Origin: an uncultured Bacilli bacterium
GTDB lineage: Bacteria; Bacillota_I; Bacilli_A; RF39; UBA660
Direction of reading: 5' to 3'
NCBI GenBank assembly: GCA_947631365.1
Contig: CANRLB010000011.1
Coordinates: forward strand, 1-19,683
Length of the DNA stretch: 19,683 bases
Program-made: the position numbers and the translations under genes
The notes under the pieces: model-generated
Databases searched by the model: none
What the model saw: only the letters and a program-made list of their open reading frames with translations
What the model was told of the DNA's origin: nothing
In this document: piece by piece, positions 1-7,137 of the stretch
How positions within the stretch are numbered: the first letter of the stretch is position 1
Layout: each line of letters begins with the position of its first letter

Positions 1-115
1 ATTCAATTAATTTATTTTCTTTTATCGCAAAATCTTTTCTTGTAAGTTTTAGGGCAATTGCTAAGATAATAAGAATAACAATAGCAATAATTATATATTG
101 TAATACTTGATTCAA
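1..115 (-). CDS. N-terminus of a membrane-anchored protein (partial)
   Basis: This is a minus-strand gene cut by the window start. The frame reads from a TTG codon at 115-113, preceded by GGGTGA with six bases between. It gives about 38 residues beginning MNQVLQYIIIAIVILIILAI. One hydrophobic helix (about residues 6-24) is followed by a basic, then charged stretch (LTRKDFAIKENKLIE). That is an N-terminal anchor with a cytoplasmic body, as seen in many small coiled-coil membrane proteins. The only nearby ATG, at 129-127, stops after five codons, so TTG is preferred. TATAAT at 139-134 on the minus strand is a likely -10. The family cannot be named from this fragment. Confidence 0.55.
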   Translation of the reverse strand, partial: MNQVLQYIIIAIVILIILAIALKLTRKDFAIKENKLIE

Positions 116-182
116 AATTTATCACCCATAATAATTATACTATAAATAAGTGATATTTAAAAGTCTAAGATAAATCTTACAC

Positions 183-209
183 ACTTTTTTATAAATTAAT
201 CATAAATTA
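183..209 (+). promoter_or_regulatory. SigK-like late mother-cell promoter
   Basis: CATAAATTA at 201-209 fits the SigK -10 consensus CATANNNTA exactly. An AC dinucleotide at 183-184 (within ACACAC) lies 16 nt upstream, where the SigK -35 AC is expected. No good SigA promoter is visible. SigK drives coat genes of this type in Bacillus. In AT-rich DNA a short consensus can occur by chance, so the call rests on combining it with the coat gene that follows. Confidence 0.5.
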
Positions 210-238
210 ATAATGAGAATACATGAAAGGGTGAAAAG

Positions 239-688
239 ATGAATAATAATTCAGGAAGTTCAAATAATTCTGGCAATTGTATTAATGAAATCTTAAGTAT
301 TATTTTGGTATTACAAGAAAATGCTTGTCCAGATAACTGTTTAGATACTTGTGATAGACCAATGCTTGGTGGAGGTAGTAATTGTCTAGTATGTAATACA
401 AGACCAGTAATGCTTTATACTTGTTGTGGTAATGGAACACCATGGAGTATGCCAATCAGCAAAGATACAACAAATTGTAGTGGACAACCAATTGGTGGAA
501 GTTGTTCAACAGTATTTAGAGTAGAAAAGATTGAAGGCAATTGCTGTACCTTTAGAGTACTTGCCGAAAATACAGATCCAACAAGTCTTTATCCATATGT
601 AACTACAAACTCATTCTTTACAATGGATTGTGGATGTCTATGTGCAATTAGATGTTTAACTGATACCTATGTAGATTGTGTTTGCTAA
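239..688 (+). CDS. cotZ: Spore coat protein, CotY/CotZ/ExsY family
   Basis: The product is a 149-residue protein of the cysteine-rich CotY/CotZ/ExsY family, which forms disulfide-linked sheets in the outer coat or exosporium crust of the spore. Eighteen cysteines are present, including a CPDNC pair (30-34), paired CC at 62-63 and 102-103, and a C-terminal CGCLC run (131-135) ending in CVC. The GTPWSMP segment (66-72) and the FRVEKIEGNCCTFRVL core (93-108) match the family pattern of a GTPF-like strand and FRVE...CATLRLL. Length agrees with CotZ. It has no signal peptide, as expected for a protein assembled from the mother-cell cytoplasm. AAAGGGTG lies just before the ATG. The gene stands alone between a SigK-like promoter and a terminator. 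Whether CotY or CotZ is the better name cannot be decided here. Confidence 0.85.
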   Translation: MNNNSGSSNNSGNCINEILSIILVLQENACPDNCLDTCDRPMLGGGSNCLVCNTRPVMLYTCCGNGTPWSMPISKDTTNCSGQPIGGSCSTVFRVEKIEGNCCTFRVLAENTDPTSLYPYVTTNSFFTMDCGCLCAIRCLTDTYVDCVC

Positions 689-705
689 ATTGCAAAGTGT
701 AAATG

Positions 706-730
706 AAACCATAAGCAATTATGGTTTTTT
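706..730 (+). terminator. Intrinsic terminator of the coat gene
   Basis: A perfect 9-bp stem, AAACCATAA (706-714) with TTATGGTTT (719-727), closes a GCAA tetraloop and runs into a T tract to 730. It lies 18 nt after the coat gene stop. Confidence 0.85.
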
Positions 731-781
731 AGTGTATAAACTATTTAAAAAGTCTATGTAATTTAAATTTGTAAAAAAATA

Positions 782-811
782 TTGTATTTAATTTATTAAT
801 TGTGTTAAAAT
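782..811 (+). promoter_or_regulatory. Possible SigA promoter for a small RNA
   Basis: TTGTAT (782-787) and TAAAAT (806-811) are separated by 18 nt, with an extended TGT before the -10. A start near 818 would begin an RNA that ends at the hairpin and U tract at 849-872. The -10 is one base off consensus. Confidence 0.4.
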
Positions 812-817
812 ATCTAT

Positions 818-872
818 AGGAGAACGTTATACGTTACCTGTGTTGCATGCTAGCTACGGCTAGCTATTTTTT
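818..872 (+). ncRNA. Candidate small RNA of about 55 nt
   Basis: Between the coat gene and the lipoprotein gene lies a short segment richer in G+C than its surroundings. It contains two hairpins. The first has AACGT/ACGTT arms around TAT (822-834), flanked by AGG...CCT. The second is a GC-rich GCTAGC-TACG-GCTAGC stem (849-864) followed, after TA, by six T residues. With the extended -10 promoter just upstream this has the layout of an independent small RNA with an intrinsic terminator. It does not match an RNA family I recognise. A nine-codon ATG frame inside it (846 on) lacks a ribosome binding site and is not proposed as a gene. Confidence 0.35.
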
Positions 873-1063
873 ATAGTGTAAAGTCCTAAACTAATTAAAA
901 ATGACGATTACATTACTAAATCTCTAGAGATTTGGTAAGCTATGTTGCTACAGATGAGGTAAAGAAATTAAGTAATGATTATAATAAAAATATAATAAAT
1001 GCTTCTAGTTGAAATATAGATATAATTATTTTATTTTGTATAAATAAATAACAAATTTTTATA
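873..1063 (+). other. Non-coding gap with a palindrome and a possible gene remnant
   Basis: No complete gene is seen here. A 22-nt palindrome lies at 915-936 (ACTAAATCTCT / AGAGATTTGGT, one G-T pair). From 920 to 1012 one frame stays open without a start codon and reads like protein (SRDLVSYVATDEVKKLSNDY and on to a stop). It could be the tail of a decayed gene or chance. The rest is A/T-rich sequence without recognisable features. Confidence 0.4.
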
Positions 1064-1091
1064 TTGACATCCAATAAAACGTGAGTATAAT
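1064..1091 (+). promoter_or_regulatory. Consensus SigA promoter of the lipoprotein gene
   Basis: TTGACA (1064-1069) and TATAAT (1086-1091) are both perfect, with a 16-nt spacer. Transcription would start near 1098. This rules out the in-frame GTG at 1081 as the start codon because that codon lies upstream of the transcript start. Confidence 0.8.
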
Positions 1092-1116
1092 TAATTACAT
1101 CTTAAGAGGTAAATTT

Positions 1117-1989
1117 ATGATGATAAAAAAAGTCAAGATTAATTTTAAAAAAGGTATAGCGTGTCTTTTAGCAGCTAGTCAAATAGTTATTGTATCTGGA
1201 TGTGGTACATCTAAACAACCAAGTGAAGACTATTCTTCAACTACTAATATAAATGGAGCAATTGATGAAGATACCTATCCTACTGCTAATTATCAATTAA
1301 TATATTTAGATGGTAAAATTTATCTTACAACATCTAAAAAAGTAAAAGAAAGTAAGCCAAATATAAATAACAAAAGTTTTAATCAATTTAATTATGAATA
1401 TTATGATGTTACAAATGACGAATTTATTGGTAAAGTTCTATCCCCAGTGCCAAATGATTCAAAAGGAAGTGAATTTTATAATGCTTCTTTATTAGACTCT
1501 AAATATTATAATGGGGAATATGGCTATGGCAAAATATTACCTTCTTATTGTGTTACTCCCTTAAGTTCTATTTTATCAAATACCGAATTTACCAAAGATG
1601 AATATGACTACTTAACCTCTAATAATGAAGATTTAAATACATATATTAAAAGGAATAAAACATTTGATAAACAAATGGTTGTAACCTCTTTTAGCGATTA
1701 TATATTTGTTTATCAAGAACGTTTGACAGAAGTAAGTTTATGTAAATATACTTGTCTTGATAAAAATGGGGAAGAAAGTATATTTATTGGTTATAGATGT
1801 TCTTATAATGAAGGTGATCTTGGCTATGATTATATCTATGATATTATTACGGGTTCAATTAAGTATATAGGTAATTTTAAAATAGATAGTTTTGCAAGTG
1901 TTATTGAAGAAGAATTTGATAATAGTGAAAATAAGAGTATTTGGGAGTTAGAACAAGAATCTCAAAAAAGAATAATAAAAAGAAAATAA
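1117..1989 (+). CDS. Lipoprotein of unknown function
   Basis: The product is a 290-residue exported protein. A basic N-terminus (MMIKKVKINFKKG) leads to a hydrophobic stretch and a lipobox V-S-G-C with the lipid-accepting Cys29, so it should be anchored to the outer face of the membrane after signal peptidase II cleavage. The mature part is rich in Tyr, Asp, Glu, Asn and Ser, with no motif I can assign. Four later cysteines may form disulfides. The start at ATG 1117 is chosen because AAGAGGT at 1104-1110 is correctly spaced and because the promoter at 1064-1091 overlaps the longer GTG frame from 1081. The gene is monocistronic, with its own consensus promoter and its own terminator. The family is not recognised. 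Confidence 0.8.
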   Translation: MMIKKVKINFKKGIACLLAASQIVIVSGCGTSKQPSEDYSSTTNINGAIDEDTYPTANYQLIYLDGKIYLTTSKKVKESKPNINNKSFNQFNYEYYDVTNDEFIGKVLSPVPNDSKGSEFYNASLLDSKYYNGEYGYGKILPSYCVTPLSSILSNTEFTKDEYDYLTSNNEDLNTYIKRNKTFDKQMVVTSFSDYIFVYQERLTEVSLCKYTCLDKNGEESIFIGYRCSYNEGDLGYDYIYDIITGSIKYIGNFKIDSFASVIEEEFDNSENKSIWELEQESQKRIIKRK

Positions 1990-2015
1990 ATCATAGTGTT
2001 TGCTATGGTTTTTTT
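1988..2015 (+). terminator. Intrinsic terminator of the lipoprotein gene
   Basis: ATCATAG (1990-1996) pairs with CTATGGT (2003-2009) with one T-G pair. The stem is extended by A-T pairs and followed by a T run to 2015. It begins at the stop codon. Confidence 0.8.
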
Positions 2016-2061
2016 GAATATTAAAATATCTATCAAAAAGCATAAAAATTATGAAAATAAA

Positions 2062-2090
2062 TTGTACTTAAACCTATTTTATTTTATAAT
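2062..2090 (+). promoter_or_regulatory. SigA promoter of the phosphoketolase operon
   Basis: TTGTAC (2062-2067) and TATAAT (2085-2090) have a 17-nt spacer and lie just ahead of the phosphoketolase ribosome binding site (AGGTG). Confidence 0.7.
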
Positions 2091-2107
2091 AATAATAGGT
2101 GATTTAG

Positions 2108-4435
2108 ATGCTAGCAAAAAAAGAAATTGAAGGGTTAGATAAATATTTTAGAACATGTAATTATTTATCTTTAGGAATGCTTTATTTAAAAGATAACCCT
2201 TTACTTAAAAGAGAACTTACAAAAGGTGATATTAAAAATAAATTAGTTGGGCATTGGGGTAGTGCCCCTGGTCAAAATTTTATTTATACTCATTTAAATA
2301 GAGTAATTAATAAATATAATTTAAATATTATGTATATTTCTGGTCCTGGTCATAGTGGTGAAGCGATGATTGCTAATAGTTATATTGAAGGAGTTTATAC
2401 AGAGGCTTATCCCGAATTTACGAAAAATGAAATGGGATTAAAAAAATTATTTAAAAATTTTTCATATCCTGGGGGAACATCTAGTCATGTATCTCCTGAA
2501 GTTCCGGGTAGTATTAATGAAGGGGGAGAACTTGGTTATAGTCTTTCTCATGCTTTTGGAGCTGTCCTTGATAATAAAGATTTAATTGTTGCTTGCGTTG
2601 TTGGTGATGGAGAAGCGGAAACGGGCCCTTTAGCAACTTCTTGGCATGGTAATAAATTTATTAATCCTAAAAAAGATGGTATTGTTTTACCTATTCTTCA
2701 TTTAAATGGTTATAAAATAGCAAATCCTACAATTATGGCTAGAATTAGTGATGAAGAAAGAATTAACTTTTTTAAAGGTTGTGGTTGGGATCCAATAGAA
2801 ATAGATATTATAGATAAAGATAATTATCATGAATTAATGGCTGAAGCAATGGATACTATTATTAAAAAAATTCAAAAAATTAAAAAAGATGCTTATAGTC
2901 AAAAAGAATTTAAAAGACCTATTTATCCTATGCTTATCTTAAAAAGTAAAAAAGGGTGGACTTGTCCTAAAATAATTGAAAAAAATGAAGTAGAGGGCAC
3001 TTTTAGATCACATCAAATTCCTTTGAGTTTTACTAATTTTGAAAATGATTTAGGATTATTAACTGAATGGTTTAAAAGCTATCATCCTGAAGATCTTTTT
3101 GATGAAAAAGGTAAAATAAAAAAAGAAATAACAGCATTATGCCCTAAAGGTATTAAAAGAATTAGTGCAAATTTACACGCTAATGGTGGTCTTTTATTAA
3201 AAACTTTAAAAGTACCTGATTTTAAAAATTATGGTATTGAAGTTATAAGAGGGAAAACTAAAGCCGAAGATATGCGCGTTTTAGGAAGTTATATTAGAGA
3301 TGTTATCAAATTAAATAAAAATAATTTTAAAGTATTTGGTCCTGATGAAGCTTTATCTAATCGTTTAAATAAAATTTTTGAAGTAACTAAAAGAAAATGG
3401 AATGCTGAGGTTAATGCTCGAGATGAATTTTTAGCCTGTGATGGTAATGTCTTTGATAGTTTTTTATCCGAGCATATGTGCGAAGGAATGCTTGAAGGGT
3501 ATTTATTAACAGGTAGATATGGGTTTTTTCATAGCTATGAAGCATTTATAAGAATTGTTGATTCCATGGCGAGTCAACATGCTAAATGGTTAAAAGTATC
3601 GAAAGAGATTCCTTGGCGTGCTCCGATTGCTTCTTTAAATTATATATTAACTAGTCATATCTGGCAACAAGATCACAATGGCTATACCCATCAAGATCCT
3701 GGTTTTCTAAATCATTTAGCAACTAAAAAAGCTGATATAGTTAGAATGTATTTCCCTATTGATGCTAATACATTACTTTCAACTTTTGATCATATTATTC
3801 AAACAAAAAATTATATTAATGTTGTTATTGCTAGTAAGCATCCAAGTATTGAATGGCTTAACATGGACGATGCCGTTAAACATTGTGAAAAGGGAATTGG
3901 TGTGTTTAATTGGGCCTCAAATAATCCTCAAAATCCGGATATTATTTTGGCATGTGCTGGAGATACGCCTACTTTAGAGACTATCGCTGCTGCTAAAATC
4001 TTAAAAGAAAATTGTCCAGGTATTAAAACAAGAGTTATTAATGTTATTGATTTAATGCGTCTTCAAAGTAATAAAAAACATCCTCATGGTTTAAAAGATC
4101 GAGAATTTGATCAATTATTTACTAAAGATAAACATGTTATTTTTGCTTTCCATGGTTATCCTAATTTAATTCATGAATTAACTTATAATAGATCTAATCA
4201 TAATATTCATGTTCATGGTTATCAAGAAGAAGGTACTATTACAACTCCTTTTGATATGCGGGTTCAAAATAAAATTGATCGTTTTAATTTAGTTTTAGAT
4301 GCTTTAAAATATGTACCTGAAACAGAAGATGTAATTAAAACTAAAAACTTAATGAAGAAAAAATTAAAGATGCATGAAGAATATATTATCAAAGAGGGAA
4401 TAGACTTAGAAGAGATACGTAATTGGGAGTTATAA
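2108..4435 (+). CDS. xfp: Xylulose-5-phosphate/fructose-6-phosphate phosphoketolase
   Basis: This is a 775-residue thiamine-diphosphate (ThDP) enzyme. It cleaves xylulose 5-phosphate (and often fructose 6-phosphate) with phosphate to acetyl phosphate plus glyceraldehyde 3-phosphate (or erythrose 4-phosphate). It is near the family's usual length of about 790-825. Family motifs are intact: GHWG (His49), GPGHSG (His82), SHVSPE (His127), the ThDP-binding GDGE (166-169) with Asn200 in LHLNGYKIANPT, and RSHQIPL. Also present are Glu455 in LSEHMCEG, aligned with the cofactor-activating Glu of transketolases, and DHNGYTHQDPG (His523 and His528). These match the active-site His residues mapped in the Bifidobacterium enzyme. 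It is the first gene of a three-gene operon, and its TAA shares an A with the ATG of the next gene. Acetyl phosphate would normally go to acetate kinase for ATP, but no acetate kinase gene is in the window. Confidence 0.95.
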   Translation: MLAKKEIEGLDKYFRTCNYLSLGMLYLKDNPLLKRELTKGDIKNKLVGHWGSAPGQNFIYTHLNRVINKYNLNIMYISGPGHSGEAMIANSYIEGVYTEAYPEFTKNEMGLKKLFKNFSYPGGTSSHVSPEVPGSINEGGELGYSLSHAFGAVLDNKDLIVACVVGDGEAETGPLATSWHGNKFINPKKDGIVLPILHLNGYKIANPTIMARISDEERINFFKGCGWDPIEIDIIDKDNYHELMAEAMDTIIKKIQKIKKDAYSQKEFKRPIYPMLILKSKKGWTCPKIIEKNEVEGTFRSHQIPLSFTNFENDLGLLTEWFKSYHPEDLFDEKGKIKKEITALCPKGIKRISANLHANGGLLLKTLKVPDFKNYGIEVIRGKTKAEDMRVLGSYIRDVIKLNKNNFKVFGPDEALSNRLNKIFEVTKRKWNAEVNARDEFLACDGNVFDSFLSEHMCEGMLEGYLLTGRYGFFHSYEAFIRIVDSMASQHAKWLKVSKEIPWRAPIASLNYILTSHIWQQDHNGYTHQDPGFLNHLATKKADIVRMYFPIDANTLLSTFDHIIQTKNYINVVIASKHPSIEWLNMDDAVKHCEKGIGVFNWASNNPQNPDIILACAGDTPTLETIAAAKILKENCPGIKTRVINVIDLMRLQSNKKHPHGLKDREFDQLFTKDKHVIFAFHGYPNLIHELTYNRSNHNIHVHGYQEEGTITTPFDMRVQNKIDRFNLVLDALKYVPETEDVIKTKNLMKKKLKMHEEYIIKEGIDLEEIRNWEL

Positions 4436-4998
4436 TGAATATATATGATTTTGATAATACAATTTTAAAGGGAGATTCTTCTATTAAATTTATCAAGTAT
4501 TCTTTAATAAGACATCCTTTATTAGTTATAAAAAGCTTCTTAAAAGCTTTTAAAGAATGTGTTAAATTACTTTTTAAAAAAAGTAATTTAGGTTTAATTA
4601 AAAGTGAATTATTTAGTTTTGTTAAAAATCTTAATGATTTTGATAATTATATTAATAATTTTATAATAAAAAATCAAAGATATGTTAAGAATTTTTATTT
4701 AGAACAACAAAGTGATAATGATGTAGTTATATCTGCTTCTTTTGATTTTATTATTATTCCTTTTTGTAAGTCTTTAGGAATAAAAAATATTATTGCAACT
4801 AAATATGATGTTAAAAAAGGACACATTATTGGGAATAATTGTAAAGGTGAAGAAAAAGTTAAAAGATTTCATGAGTTATATCCTAAAGCTTTAGTTAAAA
4901 ATGCTTATTCTGATTCTTTAAGTGATATACCTATGTTTAATCTTGCCAAGAATGCCTATTTAGTTAAAGATGATGAATTAATTTTATATCATCATTAG
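4435..4998 (+). CDS. HAD-superfamily phosphatase (PSPase-like, HAD-IB)
   Basis: The product is a 187-residue cytoplasmic HAD hydrolase. Motif I is YDFDNT (nucleophile Asp5, acid-base Asp7). Motif II is ISAS (Ser100). The motif III lysine is Lys141 in GEEKVKRF, and motif IV is DSLSDIPM (Asp160, Asp164). The helical cap follows motif I directly, and the SDIPM signature is that of the HAD-IB group that includes phosphoserine phosphatase-like enzymes. The substrate is unknown. ATG 4435 is chosen because GGGAG precedes it and it overlaps the phosphoketolase stop (TAATG), so translation is probably coupled. The pairing could reflect dephosphorylation of a sugar phosphate, but that is inference from position only. 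Confidence 0.8.
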   Translation: MNIYDFDNTILKGDSSIKFIKYSLIRHPLLVIKSFLKAFKECVKLLFKKSNLGLIKSELFSFVKNLNDFDNYINNFIIKNQRYVKNFYLEQQSDNDVVISASFDFIIIPFCKSLGIKNIIATKYDVKKGHIIGNNCKGEEKVKRFHELYPKALVKNAYSDSLSDIPMFNLAKNAYLVKDDELILYHH

Positions 4999-5006
4999 GA
5001 GTCTTT

Positions 5007-5687
5007 ATGAAAAAAGTTTTATTAATTATAAGTATAGTTTTAATATTAATTATTTTAACAAGTTATATAGTCATTAAAAATAGGTCTTCTATAACTAATA
5101 ATAAAATTAATGAAGAGGTATCTAAACCCAAAGAAGAAAATCAATATTTTGATGATAACCCTATTGTAATTGGTTTATATCAAAAAAATAAAACAGCAAG
5201 AAAGCTTATTAAAGAATATACTCATGAATTTACATATCATGAAGATATTGTAGAATTAGAAGTTTATTATACTAATGAATTAACTATAAAAAATACTAAT
5301 CAAAAAGAATTATTTGATTATTATCGTTCTAATTATGAAAAAAGTAATGATTATAAAATTGGCTATTTTATTAGTTTTAAAACTAGTAGTGAAGAATTTA
5401 ATCAGACTATTTTAAGTCCCAAAGATACTTTAATATTTTATGATTATTTAGAATTATATTTATATGATGATTATCATAGAGAAAAAGGAGAATGGTATAG
5501 TCATACTACTGAAGATGATTATACAAGCGATACTATTTTAACATCTATTAAATTAACGGCTGGAAAAAAAGTAGATGAAGTAATAGAAGATGTTACTATA
5601 AGTGCTTTTACTTATAATGATGAAGAAGATTTTTTAAATAATTTATATCGTGGTAATTCCATATATACTGTGACAATAAAAAAGTAA
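5007..5687 (+). CDS. Membrane-anchored hypothetical protein
   Basis: This is a 226-residue protein with one N-terminal helix (residues 2-24, basic MKK start) and a body expected outside the membrane. There is no lipobox cysteine, so the helix is an uncleaved anchor or a signal peptide. The body is acidic and rich in Tyr, Glu, Asp, Lys and Thr, without a motif I recognise. It follows the HAD gene by eight bases, with TAGGAGT before the ATG, and is the last gene of the phosphoketolase operon. Its last codons form one arm of the terminator shared with the convergent gene. Confidence 0.7.
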   Translation: MKKVLLIISIVLILIILTSYIVIKNRSSITNNKINEEVSKPKEENQYFDDNPIVIGLYQKNKTARKLIKEYTHEFTYHEDIVELEVYYTNELTIKNTNQKELFDYYRSNYEKSNDYKIGYFISFKTSSEEFNQTILSPKDTLIFYDYLELYLYDDYHREKGEWYSHTTEDDYTSDTILTSIKLTAGKKVDEVIEDVTISAFTYNDEEDFLNNLYRGNSIYTVTIKK

Positions 5688-5711
5688 TATCGAATTTTAT
5701 ATTACTTTTTT
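5678..5711. terminator. Bidirectional terminator shared by convergent genes
   Basis: A perfect 13-bp stem joins AAAAAAGTAATAT (5678-5690) and ATATTACTTTTTT (5699-5711), with an 8-nt loop. The stop codons of both convergent genes lie within it (TAA at 5685-5687; TTA at 5702-5704 for the minus gene). The A run on one strand and T run on the other allow termination in both directions. Confidence 0.85.
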
Positions 5712-7024
5712 CTTTTAAATAATCTAATTAGACAAATTATAATTATTATAAATAAAATTATATAAGGTATTATATACCAATATTTTATTTTATTATCTTC
5801 CTTCATATTTTTATCATCTTCTTTTTCGAATACCTCTTCTTTAATAATATCCTTTCTTAATGTTAAATGTTCAAACATATCATTTTTTATCTCATCAATT
5901 CCAACTTCGGTATAATATAATCCAAATTCATTAGGGGAATATGTTTTAATATCAGTAGATTTAGTATACTCATTATTTTTCCCATTAATCCAAGATGTAA
6001 ACCAAGTCCATTGTTGACTTAAATGTTTACTATAACCTTTTTTAGAAACTTCATAAGCTGTTAATCCGTTGAAATAATCTAAAGGAGTATCATAATCCAT
6101 AATAATTTTATTATCTTTATATAAATGTAAATAAACCTTAAGAGGACTCCATAAACCATATTTTTGATAAGAATCTTCATCATAATTTTGATCATTAGCC
6201 TTAATAATTGCTTGTTTTAGTATATAAGTATTTAAAATATGTTGTCCATGACTATATTCACCTAATTCATCATGGCCTACAATTACAAGAGGTTTAAATC
6301 TTCTAATCATTTCTACTTGAAAAGCTAAAGCATCTTCTTCTGATAAATTACTTTTTTCTAAATTTTTAATAGCTCCATCTAATGTTTCACTCCAAGCATC
6401 AGGAATAATCCCAATAATGGGATAATTTCTAATTCCAACTTCATATAACCCATGTAATTGTTCATGCAATCTTTTGGGATCATTAAAGTGATTAGTAAAA
6501 TAAACAACTTCTATATTTGCACCCTTGGCTACATATGTAGGAAGTAAACCCAAAAAGAATAATTGCTCATCATCACTATGTGTCGATAAAAGCATTAAAT
6601 CAGCTTCTTCACAAGGAGGATTCCATACTTCTACATATTCTGGTAATATTCCTTTAGATAAAACATAAATATCAGCAATTTTAACATCTTCATCATATTT
6701 TATTTTTAAATTTTTTTCATCATTAATTTTAATATATTCATGTAAAAAATTATTTTGGCCAATTTTAATTCCTTTATTATTACCATTTATAATACCTGTT
6801 TTACTTTCTATTTCATACACAATATATAAAGCATCAATTTCTTCCTTACTAGAAATATTTATTGTCTCATCTTTTTTAATATTTAAATAAGTTTTTTCAT
6901 TATTATCAATAATTTTATTATTAATATTATCTTCATTTAATTTAATTGTAACATCACTAGTTATATCTTTACCATAAACAAAAAGAGGAAATAACAAGCT
7001 AAAAATTAGAAATACCTTTTGCAT
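5702..7024 (-). CDS. Surface-anchored PIG-L/LmbE-family deacetylase
   Basis: The product is a 440-residue protein of the PIG-L family, zinc-dependent N-deacetylases that remove acetyl groups from GlcNAc-type substrates. A signal peptide (MQKVFLIFSLLFPLFVYG, cleaved near residue 18) is followed by a beta-rich stretch to about residue 130. The catalytic domain comes next. The usual AHPDDE motif is replaced by THSDDE (His149, Asp151, Asp152, Glu153). The distal zinc ligand region is GHDELGEYSHGQH (His251, Asp252, His259, His262). A C-terminal membrane helix (about 416-434) ends in KRKK, so the enzyme should sit on the outer membrane face. ATG at 7024 is chosen because GGAGG lies four bases upstream and a TTGTCA/TATAAT promoter lies just before it. 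A frame extending to 7078 would cross the promoter. The substrate is not known; a cell-wall or capsule glycan is plausible. Confidence 0.85.
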   Translation of the reverse strand: MQKVFLIFSLLFPLFVYGKDITSDVTIKLNEDNINNKIIDNNEKTYLNIKKDETINISSKEEIDALYIVYEIESKTGIINGNNKGIKIGQNNFLHEYIKINDEKNLKIKYDEDVKIADIYVLSKGILPEYVEVWNPPCEEADLMLLSTHSDDEQLFFLGLLPTYVAKGANIEVVYFTNHFNDPKRLHEQLHGLYEVGIRNYPIIGIIPDAWSETLDGAIKNLEKSNLSEEDALAFQVEMIRRFKPLVIVGHDELGEYSHGQHILNTYILKQAIIKANDQNYDEDSYQKYGLWSPLKVYLHLYKDNKIIMDYDTPLDYFNGLTAYEVSKKGYSKHLSQQWTWFTSWINGKNNEYTKSTDIKTYSPNEFGLYYTEVGIDEIKNDMFEHLTLRKDIIKEEVFEKEDDKNMKEDNKIKYWYIIPYIILFIIIIICLIRLFKRKK

Positions 7025-7045
7025 ACTGCCTCCATTTATATAGTA

Positions 7046-7074
7046 ATTATATAATACAAATCCTCTCTTGACAA
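7046..7074 (-). promoter_or_regulatory. Promoter of the PIG-L deacetylase gene
   Basis: On the minus strand TTGTCA (7074-7069) and TATAAT (7051-7046) are spaced by 17 nt. The predicted transcript start lies about 15 nt before the ATG. Confidence 0.75.
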
Positions 7075-7089
7075 ACAATAAATCGTTTG
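7072..7089. promoter_or_regulatory. Candidate LysR operator in the divergent region
   Basis: The short dyad CAAAC (7072-7076), eight bases, GTTTG (7085-7089) overlaps the -35 boxes of both divergent promoters. LysR regulators usually bind imperfect dyads between themselves and a divergent target. The arms are only five bases, so this is a suggestion from position. Confidence 0.35.
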
Positions 7090-7114
7090 CATTTTTAGAA
7101 AAAAAGATTATAAT
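7086..7114 (+). promoter_or_regulatory. Promoter of the LysR gene
   Basis: TTTGCA (7086-7091) and TATAAT (7109-7114) have a 17-nt spacer. The ribosome binding site GGGGAGG follows at 7127-7133. Confidence 0.65.
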
Positions 7115-7137
7115 AATATTAAATTCGGGGAGGTAAT

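Noticed and set aside
846..875. Nine-codon frame MLATASYFL as a small gene
   Set aside because: It has no ribosome binding site and lies in the hairpin and U tract of the candidate small RNA.
1081..1116. GTG as an earlier start of the lipoprotein
   Set aside because: TATAAT of a perfect promoter overlaps these codons and the ATG at 1117 has a well-spaced ribosome binding site and a normal signal peptide.
3759..3977. A 72-codon plus-strand frame inside the phosphoketolase gene
   Set aside because: It lies in another frame within a strongly conserved coding region and its product is a low-complexity hydrophobic string without a ribosome binding site.
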